51,568 nt of DNA from Lachnospiraceae bacterium (lineage in GTDB: Bacteria > Bacillota > Clostridia > Lachnospirales > Lachnospiraceae), in the NCBI GenBank assembly GCA_004557975.1, contig SFEV01000035.1, forward strand, positions 1 through 51,568. Direction: 5' to 3'. This document shows, piece by piece, positions 1-8,407 of this stretch. Under the pieces are notes generated by a model. It was not told where the DNA came from. It did not search any database and saw only the letters and a program-made list of their open reading frames with translations. Each line of letters begins with the position of its first letter. Position 1 is the stretch's first letter. A program made the position numbers and the translations under genes.

Positions 1-378
1 CATATTCCGCATGGACGTGCCAACGCAATGCTGCTTCCCTATATTATTGAGTTCAACAGTACGATCAACAAATACAGCCGCAGCAGAAAGGAATACCCGA
101 AGCAGGTGGAGAAATACTGCACGGTGGCAAGGACGCTTGGAGTGCAGAATTTTAATACGATCACGACAATCCGCTCCCTTGTTGCATGGACGCAGTTTAT
201 GCTGCAGGAAATGAACATTCCGCAGTCCGTTTCAAAGGCGGGAGTATGTACGGAACAGGAGTATTTTGAGGCGATCCCGGAGATGGCGGACGCCGCGCTT
301 GCGGATGCATGTACACCGACGAATCCGCGTGTGCCGACCAAGGAAGATATTATCGATATTTACGAGCGGCTGTGGTAA
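1..378 (+). CDS. Iron-containing alcohol dehydrogenase, C-terminal part (5' end outside window)
   Basis: The frame is open from base 1 and ends with TAA at 376-378, giving 125 residues of a C-terminal domain. It opens with HIPHGRANA, the motif carrying the last metal-ligand His of group III iron-dependent alcohol dehydrogenases, and ends with a TPTNPRVPT stretch typical of the AdhE/propanediol-oxidoreductase branch of that family. The enzyme would interconvert an aldehyde and an alcohol with NAD(H) in the cytoplasm, probably in fermentative redox balancing. Whether it is a stand-alone dehydrogenase or the end of a bifunctional AdhE cannot be decided because the N-terminal part is missing. A strong terminator follows directly, so it is the last gene of its transcript. 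Confidence 0.85.
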   Translation, partial: HIPHGRANAMLLPYIIEFNSTINKYSRSRKEYPKQVEKYCTVARTLGVQNFNTITTIRSLVAWTQFMLQEMNIPQSVSKAGVCTEQEYFEAIPEMADAALADACTPTNPRVPTKEDIIDIYERLW

Positions 379-391
379 GGAAAAGATATGC

Positions 392-445
392 GCTGTTGCA
401 GAACAGATGGAAAACCAGGACCATTGTTCTGCAGCAGCTTTTTTA
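392..445 (+). terminator. Rho-independent terminator after the alcohol dehydrogenase
   Basis: A 14-nt arm at 392-405 (GCTGTTGCAGAACA) pairs with 425-438 (TGTTCTGCAGCAGC) with one mismatch, and six T residues follow. It starts 14 nt after the stop codon and separates the dehydrogenase from the ecf operon. Confidence 0.9.
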
Positions 446-484
446 TTCCCTCTCTGTCTGACCAGATTGCATCGGATTCTGACC

Positions 485-513
485 TTGCATTTTAAACAGC
501 TCCCTGATATAAT
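485..513 (+). promoter_or_regulatory. Sigma-A promoter of the ecfA1A2T operon
   Basis: TTGCAT at 485-490 and a perfect TATAAT at 508-513 are separated by exactly 17 bp. Transcription would start near 520, leaving a leader of about 65 nt before the chosen ecfA1 start. No riboswitch is recognisable in that leader. Confidence 0.8.
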
Positions 514-584
514 TTGACACAGTTATGACAGAAGTCAGCAATCGACAGAACAGACAGGGATCAGGTACCCTGAGTGAGGGCGAT

Positions 585-1439
585 ATGAATATAATTAAAG
601 CGACAAAGCTTGTGTATGAATATCTGAAAATGGACGAGGAAGGAAATATCGAGTCGCGCCATAAGGCGGTGGATGACGTTGATCTGGATGTGCAGGCAGG
701 TGATTTTGTTGCCATTCTGGGGCACAATGGTTCCGGAAAGTCGACGCTTGCAAAGCACATCAATGCAATTCTTGTCCCGACAGAGGGAACACTGTACGTG
801 GACGGAAAGGATACGAGAGACGACTCGAAGCTGTGGGAGATCCGGCAGAGCGCCGGCATGGTATTCCAGAATCCGGACAATCAGATCATAGGAACGATGG
901 TTGATGAGGATGTGGGATTCGGCCCTGAAAATATGGGAGTGCCGCAGCAGGAAATCTGGCAGCGGGTGGAAGAAAGTCTGAAGGCAGTGGGCATGTGGGA
1001 GTACCGTTCCCATTCTCCCAACAGACTGTCCGGAGGCCAGAAGCAGCGGGTAGCGATTGCGGGTGTCGTGGCGATGCGTCCCAAATGTATCGTGCTGGAC
1101 GAGCCTACGGCAATGCTGGACCCCAACGGCAGAAAAGAAGTGATCCGCACTGTGCGGGAGCTGAACAAGCGGGAGCATGTGACGGTACTTCTGATTACAC
1201 ATTATATGGAAGAAGTGATCCATGCGGACAAGGTGATCGTGATGGATCAGGGGAAAATTGTCATGCAGGGGACGCCGCGTGAAGTATTTTCCCGTGTGGA
1301 AGAGCTGAAATCCTACCGTCTTGACGTCCCCCAGGCGACGCTTGTGGCGCATGAGCTGAAAAAGGCCGGGCTGGAGCTGCCGGATGGGATTCTTTCCAAT
1401 GAAGAACTGACAGAGGCGCTGGAGCATCTGCGCCGATGA
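585..1439 (+). CDS. ecfA1: ECF transporter ATPase A1
   Basis: This 284-aa ABC ATPase is one of the two nucleotide-binding subunits of a group II energy-coupling-factor importer, which drives several exchangeable substrate-binding S components for vitamins or metals. The Walker A motif GHNGSGKST, the signature LSGGQKQRV and the Walker B run IVLDEPTAMLDP are all present, and the C-terminal extension fits EcfA1. I chose ATG 585, preceded by GAGGG, over an in-frame ATG at 525. The latter lies only about 12 nt from the -10 box and would add 20 residues without family resemblance. It is first in the order ecfA1-ecfA2-ecfT-truA, the usual Firmicutes arrangement, although the ribosomal genes that often precede it are absent here. 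Confidence 0.95.
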   Translation: MNIIKATKLVYEYLKMDEEGNIESRHKAVDDVDLDVQAGDFVAILGHNGSGKSTLAKHINAILVPTEGTLYVDGKDTRDDSKLWEIRQSAGMVFQNPDNQIIGTMVDEDVGFGPENMGVPQQEIWQRVEESLKAVGMWEYRSHSPNRLSGGQKQRVAIAGVVAMRPKCIVLDEPTAMLDPNGRKEVIRTVRELNKREHVTVLLITHYMEEVIHADKVIVMDQGKIVMQGTPREVFSRVEELKSYRLDVPQATLVAHELKKAGLELPDGILSNEELTEALEHLRR

Positions 1440-1506
1440 AGAAGAAAGGTAACTTTCAGCAGGTCTGAGCATTCACTGCGAAGACCGTGAGAAAATGATT
1501 CAGGAG

Positions 1507-1582
1507 TGCAAAAATCCCATCGCCGCAGGCGATTTTAGATGGATTTTTGCAGTAACTGTGAAGGAACTGAACAGTTACGAAG
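1507..1582. repeat. Two inverted repeats in the ecfA1-ecfA2 spacer
   Basis: TGCAAAAATCC at 1507-1517 is mirrored by GGATTTTTGCA ending near 1551, with ATCGCC/GGCGAT nested inside. A second hairpin, GTAACTGT paired with ACAGTTAC, follows immediately. The 175-nt gap between two genes of one operon is unusually long and these palindromes fill much of it. They may be a small mobile palindromic element or an mRNA-processing structure. Neither hairpin has a terminator-like U-run. Confidence 0.65.
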
Positions 1583-1614
1583 AAAGAAACAATGAGAGAC
1601 AGGGGGCGTGGGCC

Positions 1615-2469
1615 ATGTCAATAAAAATTGAGCACCTGAATTACGTATACAGTGCCGGTACTGCGTTTGAAAAGCATGCGCTTACCGACATCAATCTGGA
1701 GATTCCGGATGGGCAGTTTATCGGGGTGATCGGGCATACAGGCTCCGGGAAATCCACACTGATCCAGCATCTGAACGGACTGATCCGGGCCACATCAGGA
1801 GCTGTGTACTATAATGGAGAAAATATTTACGCGGAAGGCTATAATATGAAGGGACTGCGCAGCAAAGTAGGTCTCGTCTTTCAGTATCCGGAGCATCAGC
1901 TGTTTGAGACGGACGTATTTACGGATGTCTGCTTCGGACCGAAGAACCTGGGTCTGCCTGCCAACGAGGTGGAAGCGCGGGCCTATGAGGCGCTGCATCT
2001 GGTGGGATTAAAGGAGAAGCATTATCGGAAATCACCGTTTGAGCTGTCCGGAGGCCAGAAACGACGTGTGGCTATTGCAGGAATTCTCGCCATGAAGCCG
2101 GATGTTCTCATTCTGGATGAGCCTACGGCAGGTCTGGATCCGAGAGGCAGAGATGATATTCTGGATCAGGTGGCGAAGCTGCATGAGGAAAAGAAAATCA
2201 CCGTCATTCTCGTGTCCCACAGCATGGATGATATTGCACGGTATGTAGAGCGTATTATTGTTATGAATAAGGGGCACGTGATGTTTGACGATACACCCCA
2301 CGAGGTTTTCCGGCATTACAGAGAGCTGGAGCAGATCGGGCTTGCAGCGCCGCAGGTTACATACCTGATGCATGACCTTGCAGAAAAGGGCTGGTCGGTG
2401 GATACAGCCGCAACCACGGTGGAAGAAGCGGCTGCGGAGATTATGAAAGTGCTGAGAACGGGATGTTAA
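1615..2469 (+). CDS. ecfA2: ECF transporter ATPase A2
   Basis: This is the second ATPase of the ECF module, 284 aa and homologous to the gene before it. It shows Walker A GHTGSGKST, the signature LSGGQKRRV and Walker B LILDEPTAGLDP. EcfA1 and EcfA2 form a heterodimer that docks on EcfT at the cytoplasmic face of the membrane. ATG 1615 was chosen because an AGGGGG sequence lies about 9 nt upstream and the protein then begins with the family's usual strand (MSIKIEHLNYVY). An in-frame ATG at 1495 would force the spacer palindrome to be translated. It belongs to the ecfA1-A2-T-truA operon. Confidence 0.95.
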   Translation: MSIKIEHLNYVYSAGTAFEKHALTDINLEIPDGQFIGVIGHTGSGKSTLIQHLNGLIRATSGAVYYNGENIYAEGYNMKGLRSKVGLVFQYPEHQLFETDVFTDVCFGPKNLGLPANEVEARAYEALHLVGLKEKHYRKSPFELSGGQKRRVAIAGILAMKPDVLILDEPTAGLDPRGRDDILDQVAKLHEEKKITVILVSHSMDDIARYVERIIVMNKGHVMFDDTPHEVFRHYRELEQIGLAAPQVTYLMHDLAEKGWSVDTAATTVEEAAAEIMKVLRTGC

Positions 2470-2561
2470 CCGAATCAGTTATTCGGTTATGAGCAAGTAG
2501 CGAAGCGGATTGTGAATATCCGCTTGACCAGCAGGATTGAGATTACAGAAAGAAGACAACT

Positions 2562-3380
2562 ATGTTAAGAGAGATTACATTAGGCCAATATTATCCGGCG
2601 GATTCCGTCATTCATAAACTGGACCCGAGAGTAAAGCTCGCAGGAACCATGGTGTTTATTATATCGCTGTTTGCATTTCAGTCGGTGGAATCATACATTG
2701 TGGCAACGATATTTCTTGCGGCGGTGATTCATATTTCCCATGTCCCTTTTGGTTTTATGACGAAGGGACTGAAGTCAATTATCATGCTGCTGATGATTAC
2801 GGTTGTTTTTAACCTGTTCCTGATTCCGGGCACACCGGTGTGCAAAATCTGGATTCTGACAGTTACAAAGGAAGGAATCATAACGGCAGTATCTATGGCA
2901 GTCCGTCTTGTATACCTGATCATCGGTTCATCTGTCATGACGCTGACAACGACACCGAACAATCTGACAGACGGTCTGGAAAAGGCTCTGCGCCCACTTG
3001 GAAAAATTCGTGTTCCGGTACATGAGATTGCCATGATGATGTCCATTGCACTGCGCTTTATTCCGATTCTCCTTGAGGAGACAGATAAGATTATGAAAGC
3101 ACAGACAGCAAGGGGAGCGGATTTTGAGTCCGGAGGTCTGATGCAGAAGGCAAAAAATATGATTCCCCTGCTGGTGCCTCTGTTTATTTCTGCATTTCGC
3201 CGCGCCAATGATCTGGCAATGGCCATGGAGGCAAGAGGATATCACGGCGGTGAGGGCAGGACGAAAATGAAGCCTCTGGTATATCAGCAAAGAGACCGTA
3301 TGGCATATCTGATCTTGCTTGCGTATTTTGCGGTGATGTTTGCGGCGAGCAGAATCGGATTTTTTGCGGGATTGTTTTAA
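2562..3380 (+). CDS. ecfT: ECF transporter transmembrane scaffold T
   Basis: This 272-aa integral membrane protein has several hydrophobic segments and the typical EcfT N-terminus (GQYYPADSVIHKLDPRVKL). The cytoplasmic coupling helices that bind the two ATPases contain ARG-type motifs; QTARGADFE and AMEARGYHGGEGRT are visible in the C-terminal half. EcfT transmits ATP-driven movement from EcfA1A2 to the substrate-specific S subunit. No S subunit is encoded in the window, as expected for a module shared by unlinked S components. The 92-nt gap before it contains a small hairpin (GCGGAT...ATCCGC). Confidence 0.95.
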   Translation: MLREITLGQYYPADSVIHKLDPRVKLAGTMVFIISLFAFQSVESYIVATIFLAAVIHISHVPFGFMTKGLKSIIMLLMITVVFNLFLIPGTPVCKIWILTVTKEGIITAVSMAVRLVYLIIGSSVMTLTTTPNNLTDGLEKALRPLGKIRVPVHEIAMMMSIALRFIPILLEETDKIMKAQTARGADFESGGLMQKAKNMIPLLVPLFISAFRRANDLAMAMEARGYHGGEGRTKMKPLVYQQRDRMAYLILLAYFAVMFAASRIGFFAGLF

Positions 3381-3394
3381 CCGAATCGAGTAAG

Positions 3395-3438
3395 TTCCCC
3401 ACTTCAAATGCGCAGAGCATTTAGTGGGGAATACTTTT
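3395..3438 (+). terminator. Hairpin with T-rich tail after ecfT
   Basis: TTCCCCACT (3395-3403) pairs with AGTGGGGAA (3423-3431), and AAATGC/GCATTT extends the stem inside it. TACTTTTA follows. It lies between ecfT and truA and probably lowers read-through into truA. Its flank belongs to a short family of stop-codon-adjacent sequences seen four times in the window. Confidence 0.65.
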
Positions 3439-3474
3439 ATCACCGTTATCATTGACTGAAGTATAGGAGGAAAC

Positions 3475-4230
3475 ATGGGGAAAAAACGTGTGAAGCTGAC
3501 TGTCGCTTACGATGGTACAAATTACTGTGGGTGGCAGGTACAGCCAAATGGTGTGACCATTGAGAGTGAGCTGAACCGACATCTGAGCGAGCTCCTGAAT
3601 GAGGATATTCATGTGATCGGGGCCAGCAGGACGGATGCCGGGGTACATGCGTGCGGCAATGTGGCTGTGTTTGATACAACGGCACGTATGCCTGCGGAGA
3701 AAATTTCGTACGCGATGAATACGAGACTGCCGGAGGATATCCGCATCCAGGATTCCAGGGAAGTCCCTGCGGATTTTCACCCCAGATTCTGTGACACGGT
3801 GAAGACGTATGAATATAAAATCTGTAACCGCCGGTTTCCGGATCCGTGCAGGCGGCTGTATTCTCTTTTTTATTACTGGGATCTTGATGAGACCAGGATG
3901 CAGCGCGCAGCAGATTATCTGGTGGGAACCCATGATTTCACGAGCTTTTGTACAAACAAGCCGGAAGTGACAGATCGGGTCCGTACAATCTACAGCCTCG
4001 ACGTCATCCGTGAGGGAGAAATGATCACAGTGCGGGTGTGCGGAAATGGTTTTCTCTACAATATGGTGCGCATCATTGTGGGTACGCTGCTGCGTGTGGG
4101 CAGTGGAATGATTGATCCGGAGGAGATACCGCAGATTCTGGAAGCCCGGGACCGCGGGCGGGCCGGGGAGACGGCGAGACCCCATGGTCTGACACTTGTG
4201 GAGATACGGTATCCGTCATTGGAGGAGTAG
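3475..4230 (+). CDS. truA: tRNA pseudouridine(38-40) synthase
   Basis: The 251-aa protein matches TruA in length and motifs. SRTDAGVHA carries the catalytic Asp at about residue 54, FHPRF and the KTYEYKI strand follow, and the C-terminal GNGFLYNMVRIIVGTLL block is characteristic. It isomerises uridines 38-40 in the anticodon arm of many tRNAs. The start ATG at 3475 has AGGAGG about 7 nt upstream. Pairing with ecfT is a common Firmicutes order. A hairpin precedes it and a strong terminator follows. Confidence 0.95.
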   Translation: MGKKRVKLTVAYDGTNYCGWQVQPNGVTIESELNRHLSELLNEDIHVIGASRTDAGVHACGNVAVFDTTARMPAEKISYAMNTRLPEDIRIQDSREVPADFHPRFCDTVKTYEYKICNRRFPDPCRRLYSLFYYWDLDETRMQRAADYLVGTHDFTSFCTNKPEVTDRVRTIYSLDVIREGEMITVRVCGNGFLYNMVRIIVGTLLRVGSGMIDPEEIPQILEARDRGRAGETARPHGLTLVEIRYPSLEE

Positions 4231-4250
4231 AGAATAATGGCCTCACCCAT

Positions 4251-4325
4251 AAATCCCGGCTGATGTCAGTCTGAGCGGATATTTGGAATCCGTTTCGCTG
4301 CCTGACATCAGCCGGGATTTTTGCG
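4251..4325. terminator. Long, probably bidirectional terminator between truA and the DUF402 gene
   Basis: A perfect 19-bp stem joins 4251-4269 (starting AAATCCCGGCTGATG) and 4302-4320, followed by TTTTT on the plus strand. Its loop can also pair. It sits between convergent genes, so it can stop transcription from both sides, though the minus-strand T-run is short. Confidence 0.9.
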
Positions 4326-4363
4326 ATCAGCCGGAGGCTTTATTCTGGAAGAAACCCGGAAGG

Positions 4364-4858
4364 TCACATGCTCACAGAAACCTCTTCGTAATCATCGATA
4401 AATTTCTGCAGCTTGCCGAATGCTCCTTTGTAAATAACGGAGAGCAGTTTGTCTGTCCGACGCAGCGCCAGCTGCAGCTGTTCCGGCGTAATCAGTCCAT
4501 CCCTGGCTGCATCGGCCAGCTCGTTCAGATCGACAACGCGGACAAAACCGTCCGGGTAGACGATGACATCCACCAGCAGATCGGTGAATACATACGTGTC
4601 GGTGACAGGATCGTGGGTATAGTCGATGATATCACAGTACCAGCTGATCAGGCAGCCGTCATGGTCGTAGAATTTGCTGACCTTGTAGCCGCGCTCCATA
4701 AAGTAGCAGGAGTAGCCGTGATGCAGAGTTTTCTTGGGATGGATCGTATTCCACTTCGTGATGATTACCTCCTGATCGTGATAAAGAATGGTATCATTTT
4801 CCAGAAGCAGACACTCGTCCGGGATAATACGTTTGCGATATAGCTTCAGATCACTCAT
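4364..4858 (-). CDS. DUF402 family protein
   Basis: This 164-aa protein matches the DUF402 fold, a family related to nucleoside diphosphate/triphosphate phosphatases of the Ntdp/FomD type. Recognisable features are the WNTIHPKKTLHHGYSCYFM segment, the acidic GCLISWYCDIID strand, and TYVFTDLLVDVIVYPDGFVRVVDLNEL with its acidic metal-binding cluster. The substrate is unknown; hydrolysis of a phosphate ester is only a family-level expectation. Its ATG follows the stop codon of the AraC gene with no gap, so the two are very probably translated from one mRNA. Confidence 0.8.
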   Translation of the reverse strand: MSDLKLYRKRIIPDECLLLENDTILYHDQEVIITKWNTIHPKKTLHHGYSCYFMERGYKVSKFYDHDGCLISWYCDIIDYTHDPVTDTYVFTDLLVDVIVYPDGFVRVVDLNELADAARDGLITPEQLQLALRRTDKLLSVIYKGAFGKLQKFIDDYEEVSVSM

Positions 4859-5857
4859 TTAGAAATCCCCCTGTATTGTCTTTTGACTGCGCTCATATGG
4901 AATGCTTTCTGTACGATTTGGCGGGTGCTCCTGGCGCGGCGGATTCGGCACCACAGTCAGAGAATCGTTCTGTACATATTCTTTCTGGTTGGTTTTTCGC
5001 CTGTAATAGGAGAAATGCTGAGCTTCGGCATCAGGAAGGTGCAGAAACTGTGAAGGCGTATAGCCGGTAAACTCCTTAAACGTGCGGTTGAAGGAGCGGA
5101 CATTTCCGAATCCGCAGTGCATGGCGATATCGGTAATTTTAGCACCGGATGTTTTCAGCATGGCTGCGGCCTGTTCGATGCGCACTGCATTGATATAGGT
5201 AACGAAGTTTATGCCCACCAGTTTTTTGAACACTTTGGAAAAATGACTTTCGCTGAAATTCATACGCTCCGCAGCGAAAGAAAGTGTGATGTTTTCGCTG
5301 TAATGCTCATCGATGTATGTCAGCAGATTCTGCATGTCGTAGAGCATTTCAGTTCTGTGGCTGCGTGCAGTGGATGTCTCGTCACAGCGAGGATGGCTGC
5401 GCCGCAGACGGTATACAAATTCGCGCAGCATTCCGGATACGATTTCTTTGTAATATGGCTTCTGCTCCCGAAGTTCTTTTTCGACGCAGGAAAACAGCTG
5501 TTGTGTATCACCGCTGATTCCGTATTCCTCCAGCCTGTCGGCAATGACAAGGGGATGAGCGAAATGAGCGTGATGATAGTAGGGACTGATTACGCTGGGG
5601 TCAAATACGATAAAATCCAGCACGTTTTTGTATTCGTAAGAGTCGCTGTAGTGGAAATCACCCGTATCGACGAAGACGAGATCGCCGTCATGTGCCGTGA
5701 ATTCATCATCGTTGATACTGAAACGGGCAATTCCGGAGCGGACATAAATCAGCTCCAGCTCCTGATGCCAGTGAGCCAGGAAACTGATGTTTTCATAGGC
5801 GGACTGCCATACCATAAAATCGGAATTATAGTTTCGTACTTCGTGAAATGCTTTCAT
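4859..5857 (-). CDS. AraC family transcriptional regulator with N-terminal cupin
   Basis: The protein has 332 residues. The first ~100 form a cupin-type sensor (HWHQELELIYVRSG, DGDLVFVDTGDFHY), which in this family usually binds a sugar. Residues ~180-285 hold the two helix-turn-helix motifs of AraC proteins (ITLSFAAERMNFSESHFSKVF and ITDIAMHCGFGNVRSFNRTFKE). A polar tail of about 45 residues follows. It is divergent from L-fucose isomerase, so regulation of fucI is a reasonable guess. A weak pair of 21-bp-spaced repeats lies upstream of fucI. The start is preceded by a modest AGGAGAT-type site. Confidence 0.9.
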   Translation of the reverse strand: MKAFHEVRNYNSDFMVWQSAYENISFLAHWHQELELIYVRSGIARFSINDDEFTAHDGDLVFVDTGDFHYSDSYEYKNVLDFIVFDPSVISPYYHHAHFAHPLVIADRLEEYGISGDTQQLFSCVEKELREQKPYYKEIVSGMLREFVYRLRRSHPRCDETSTARSHRTEMLYDMQNLLTYIDEHYSENITLSFAAERMNFSESHFSKVFKKLVGINFVTYINAVRIEQAAAMLKTSGAKITDIAMHCGFGNVRSFNRTFKEFTGYTPSQFLHLPDAEAQHFSYYRRKTNQKEYVQNDSLTVVPNPPRQEHPPNRTESIPYERSQKTIQGDF

Positions 5858-5869
5858 GTAATATCTCCT

Positions 5870-6209
5870 GGTAAACCTGCACGGTCTCCTTTGATTTTCT
5901 GTTGTGGAGTGAGGGACCAGCAGGCCGCAGACCCGTCTGCAAAGCAGACTATCCGTTGCTGCGCAACTCCTGTCCGCGGCTTGGTGTGCGTCCCGCCCAC
6001 CAACAAAATAAAGAAACAGCCCTTAGCAGGTAAACCTGCACGGTCTTATTTGATTTGCTGCTGTGGAGTGAGGGGCCAGCAGGCCGCAGACCCGTCTGCA
6101 AAGCAGACTATCCGTTGCTGCGCAACTCCTGTCCGCGGCTTGGTGTGCGTCCCGCCCACCCGCAAAATAAAGAATCAGCCCTTAGCAGGTAAACCTGCAC
6201 GGTCTTATT
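5870..6209. repeat. 159-bp tandem repeat, two copies plus a 22-bp third start
   Basis: Units begin with GGTAAACCTGCACGGTCT at 5870, 6029 and 6188, so the period is exactly 159 bp. The two full copies differ at only a few positions and the third stops after about 22 bp. Each unit holds perfect small palindromes: GTCTGC-AAA-GCAGAC, and GTTGC-TGC-GCAAC. An outer pair GCCGCAGAC/GTCCGCGGC can enclose them, so every unit could fold as a branched RNA or DNA structure. The repeat fills most of the gap between the AraC gene and fucI. No coding function is supported, although one plus-strand frame stays open because 159 is divisible by three. Confidence 0.9.
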
Positions 6210-6258
6210 CTTTATTTTGCCTGCTGGTCTGGTCTGTTAGAGTAAGAATATCAAAAAT

Positions 6259-6321
6259 AACAAAAAATGTCTATATTGTAACAGAAATTTGCGTGATTTT
6301 CACATGAAAGTAGTGTATAAT
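6259..6321 (+). promoter_or_regulatory. Candidate fucI promoter with spaced direct repeats
   Basis: A perfect -10 box TATAAT lies at 6316-6321, but the -35 position (GTGATT, 6293-6298) is poor, as expected for an activator-dependent promoter. Immediately upstream, AACAAAAAATGT (6259) and AACAGAAATTTG (6280) are spaced 21 bp apart and match at 8 of 12 positions. This AT-rich region could give such a match by chance, so the operator call is weak; the -10 box is more secure. Confidence 0.45.
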
Positions 6322-6416
6322 AAATTTACATTAGGCAATTCAGACAATGAGTGTGGAATGCTTCTGTCGGAATTGTGCTGGCTGAAACGTATATAATTCA
6401 ATGGAGGTAATCAGAA

Positions 6417-8219
6417 ATGGCAGAGAAAAGATTTGTTGGCGAGTATCCTGTAATCGGTATCAGACCTACGATTGATGGCCGTAAGGGACCGCTTGATGTG
6501 CGTGGCTCACTGGAAGAGCAGACAATGAATATGGCAAAGGCGGCTGCAAAGCTGTTTACGGAAAACCTGAGATATTCAAACGGAGATCCGGTTAAGGTTG
6601 TTATTGCTGATACGACAATCGGTCGTGTGGGTGAGGCGGCAGCATGCCAGGCTAAATTCGAAAAAGAGGGTGTTGCAATCACTCTTACAGTTACTCCGTG
6701 CTGGTGCTACGGTTCCGAGACAATGGATATGGACCGCAATACGATCAAGGCTGTATGGGGCTTCAATGCCACAGAGAGACCGGGTGCAGTTTACCTTGCA
6801 TCTGTTCTTGCGACACATGCACAGAAGGGACTTCCGGCATTCGGTATTTACGGACATGACGTTCAGGATGCAGATGATACGGAGATTCCGGCAGACGTTC
6901 TTGAGAAGCTGCTTCGCTTCGGACGTGCCGCAGTGGCAGTAGCTACAATGAGAGGAAAATCCTATCTGCAGATCGGTTCCATCTGTATGGGTATCGGCGG
7001 ATCCATTATTGACTCTGACTTTATCGAGTCCTACCTTGGCATGCGTGTGGAGTCTGTGGATGAGGTAGAGATCATCCGCCGCATGACAGAGGGAATCTAT
7101 GACCAGGCAGAGTACGAGAAGGCTCTGAAATGGACAAAGGAAAACTGTATTGAAGGCTTCGACAAGAATCCGGAATATATTCAGAAATCACGTGAGCAGA
7201 AAGATGCAGACTGGGAGTTCGTAGTTAAGATGATGGTTATCATCAAGGATCTGATGAGCGGAAGCGACAAGCTTGATCCGAAGTTCTCCGAGGAAGCAAT
7301 CGGACATAACGCAATCGCAGCAGGATTCCAGGGACAGAGACAGTGGACAGACTTCTATCCGAACTGTGACTTCCCGGAGGCACTCCTGAATACTTCCTTC
7401 GACTGGAACGGAGCAAGAGAGCCGTACATCCTGGCAACAGAGAACGACGTTCTCAATGGTCTCGGCATGATGTTCATGAAGCTTTTGACGAACCGCCCGC
7501 AGATTTTCGCAGACGTTCGTACATACTGGAGCCCGGCAGCTGTTAAGCGCGTTACAGGCTATGATCTGGAAGGTGTTGCAAAAGAATCAGACGGCTTCAT
7601 CCATCTGATCAACTCCGGTGCTGCATGCCTTGATGCGTGCGGACAGGCGAAGGATGCAGACGGCAATCCGGTGATCAAGCAGTGGTGGGATGTGACAGAA
7701 GAAGACCAGAAGGCTATTCTGAATGCTACCACATGGAATGCAGCTGACAACGGATACTTCCGCGGCGGCGGATATTCCTCCAGATTTGTGACAGATGCAG
7801 AGATGCCGGCTACGATGATCCGTCTGAACCTTGTAAGAGGTCTCGGACCGGTTCTTCAGATCGCAGAGGGCTGGACTGTGAAGCTTCCGGAAGAGGTTTC
7901 CGATACACTCTGGAAGAGAACAGACTATACATGGCCGTGTACATGGTTCGCTCCGAGATGCGACGGCAAGGAAGGCTCACCGTTCAAGACAGCTTATGAC
8001 GTTATGAACAACTGGGGTGCAAACCACGGTGCAATCAGCTACGGTCATATCGGTGCAGACCTGATTACCATGTGCTCCATGCTGAGAATCCCGGTATGCA
8101 TGCACAATGTTCCGACTGAGAAGATCTTCCGTCCGGCAGCATGGAACGCATACGGAATGGACAAAGAGGGCGCTGATTACAGAGCATGCGCTACATACGG
8201 TCCGCTGTACAAGAAATAA
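6417..8219 (+). CDS. fucI: L-fucose isomerase
   Basis: At 600 aa the protein is close to E. coli FucI (591 aa) and collinear with it. The N-terminal block IGIRPTIDGRKGPLDVRGSLE, the TPCWCYGSETMDMD segment and the C-terminal half are all recognisable. FucI is a cytoplasmic Mn-dependent hexamer that converts L-fucose to L-fuculose and also accepts D-arabinose. Fuculokinase and fuculose-phosphate aldolase genes are not in the window, so the rest of the pathway must be elsewhere. The start ATG has GGAGG 10 nt upstream. The gene is monocistronic: a terminator follows, and a repeat-rich region separates it from the divergent AraC regulator. Confidence 0.95.
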   Translation: MAEKRFVGEYPVIGIRPTIDGRKGPLDVRGSLEEQTMNMAKAAAKLFTENLRYSNGDPVKVVIADTTIGRVGEAAACQAKFEKEGVAITLTVTPCWCYGSETMDMDRNTIKAVWGFNATERPGAVYLASVLATHAQKGLPAFGIYGHDVQDADDTEIPADVLEKLLRFGRAAVAVATMRGKSYLQIGSICMGIGGSIIDSDFIESYLGMRVESVDEVEIIRRMTEGIYDQAEYEKALKWTKENCIEGFDKNPEYIQKSREQKDADWEFVVKMMVIIKDLMSGSDKLDPKFSEEAIGHNAIAAGFQGQRQWTDFYPNCDFPEALLNTSFDWNGAREPYILATENDVLNGLGMMFMKLLTNRPQIFADVRTYWSPAAVKRVTGYDLEGVAKESDGFIHLINSGAACLDACGQAKDADGNPVIKQWWDVTEEDQKAILNATTWNAADNGYFRGGGYSSRFVTDAEMPATMIRLNLVRGLGPVLQIAEGWTVKLPEEVSDTLWKRTDYTWPCTWFAPRCDGKEGSPFKTAYDVMNNWGANHGAISYGHIGADLITMCSMLRIPVCMHNVPTEKIFRPAAWNAYGMDKEGADYRACATYGPLYKK

Positions 8220-8252
8220 ATAGCATTGCTGTATTGAAGCAGTGTCTGTGAC

Positions 8253-8299
8253 AGGGATGCGCAGAACCGGCTGTAAACTGGTCCTGTGCATCCCTTTTT
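8253..8299 (+). terminator. Terminator after fucI
   Basis: AGGGATGCGCAG (8253-8264) pairs with CTGTGCATCCCT (8284-8295), followed by a T-run. An inner CCGG/GGTCC segment may extend the stem. Confidence 0.85.
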
Positions 8300-8407
8300 A
8301 CATTATATGGGCCAATCTTTAATGCTTTCGTTGATTTTGGGAGTGCAAAGCACGGAAAAACCGACGTCAGGATCATTTGTCGGGTAAGTCATTATGTACA
8401 GTGAACA

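Noticed and set aside
525..584. ATG 525 as ecfA1 start
   Set aside because: It lies about 12 nt from the -10 box with no ribosome site and adds residues unlike EcfA.
5117..6307. Plus-strand frame running through the 159-bp repeats
   Set aside because: It crosses the AraC gene in antisense and stays open in the repeats because 159 is a multiple of three; it has no ribosome site and no domain.
6380..6400. CcpA cre site before fucI
   Set aside because: TGAAACGTATAT resembles the start of a cre box but the CG position and symmetry do not fit.
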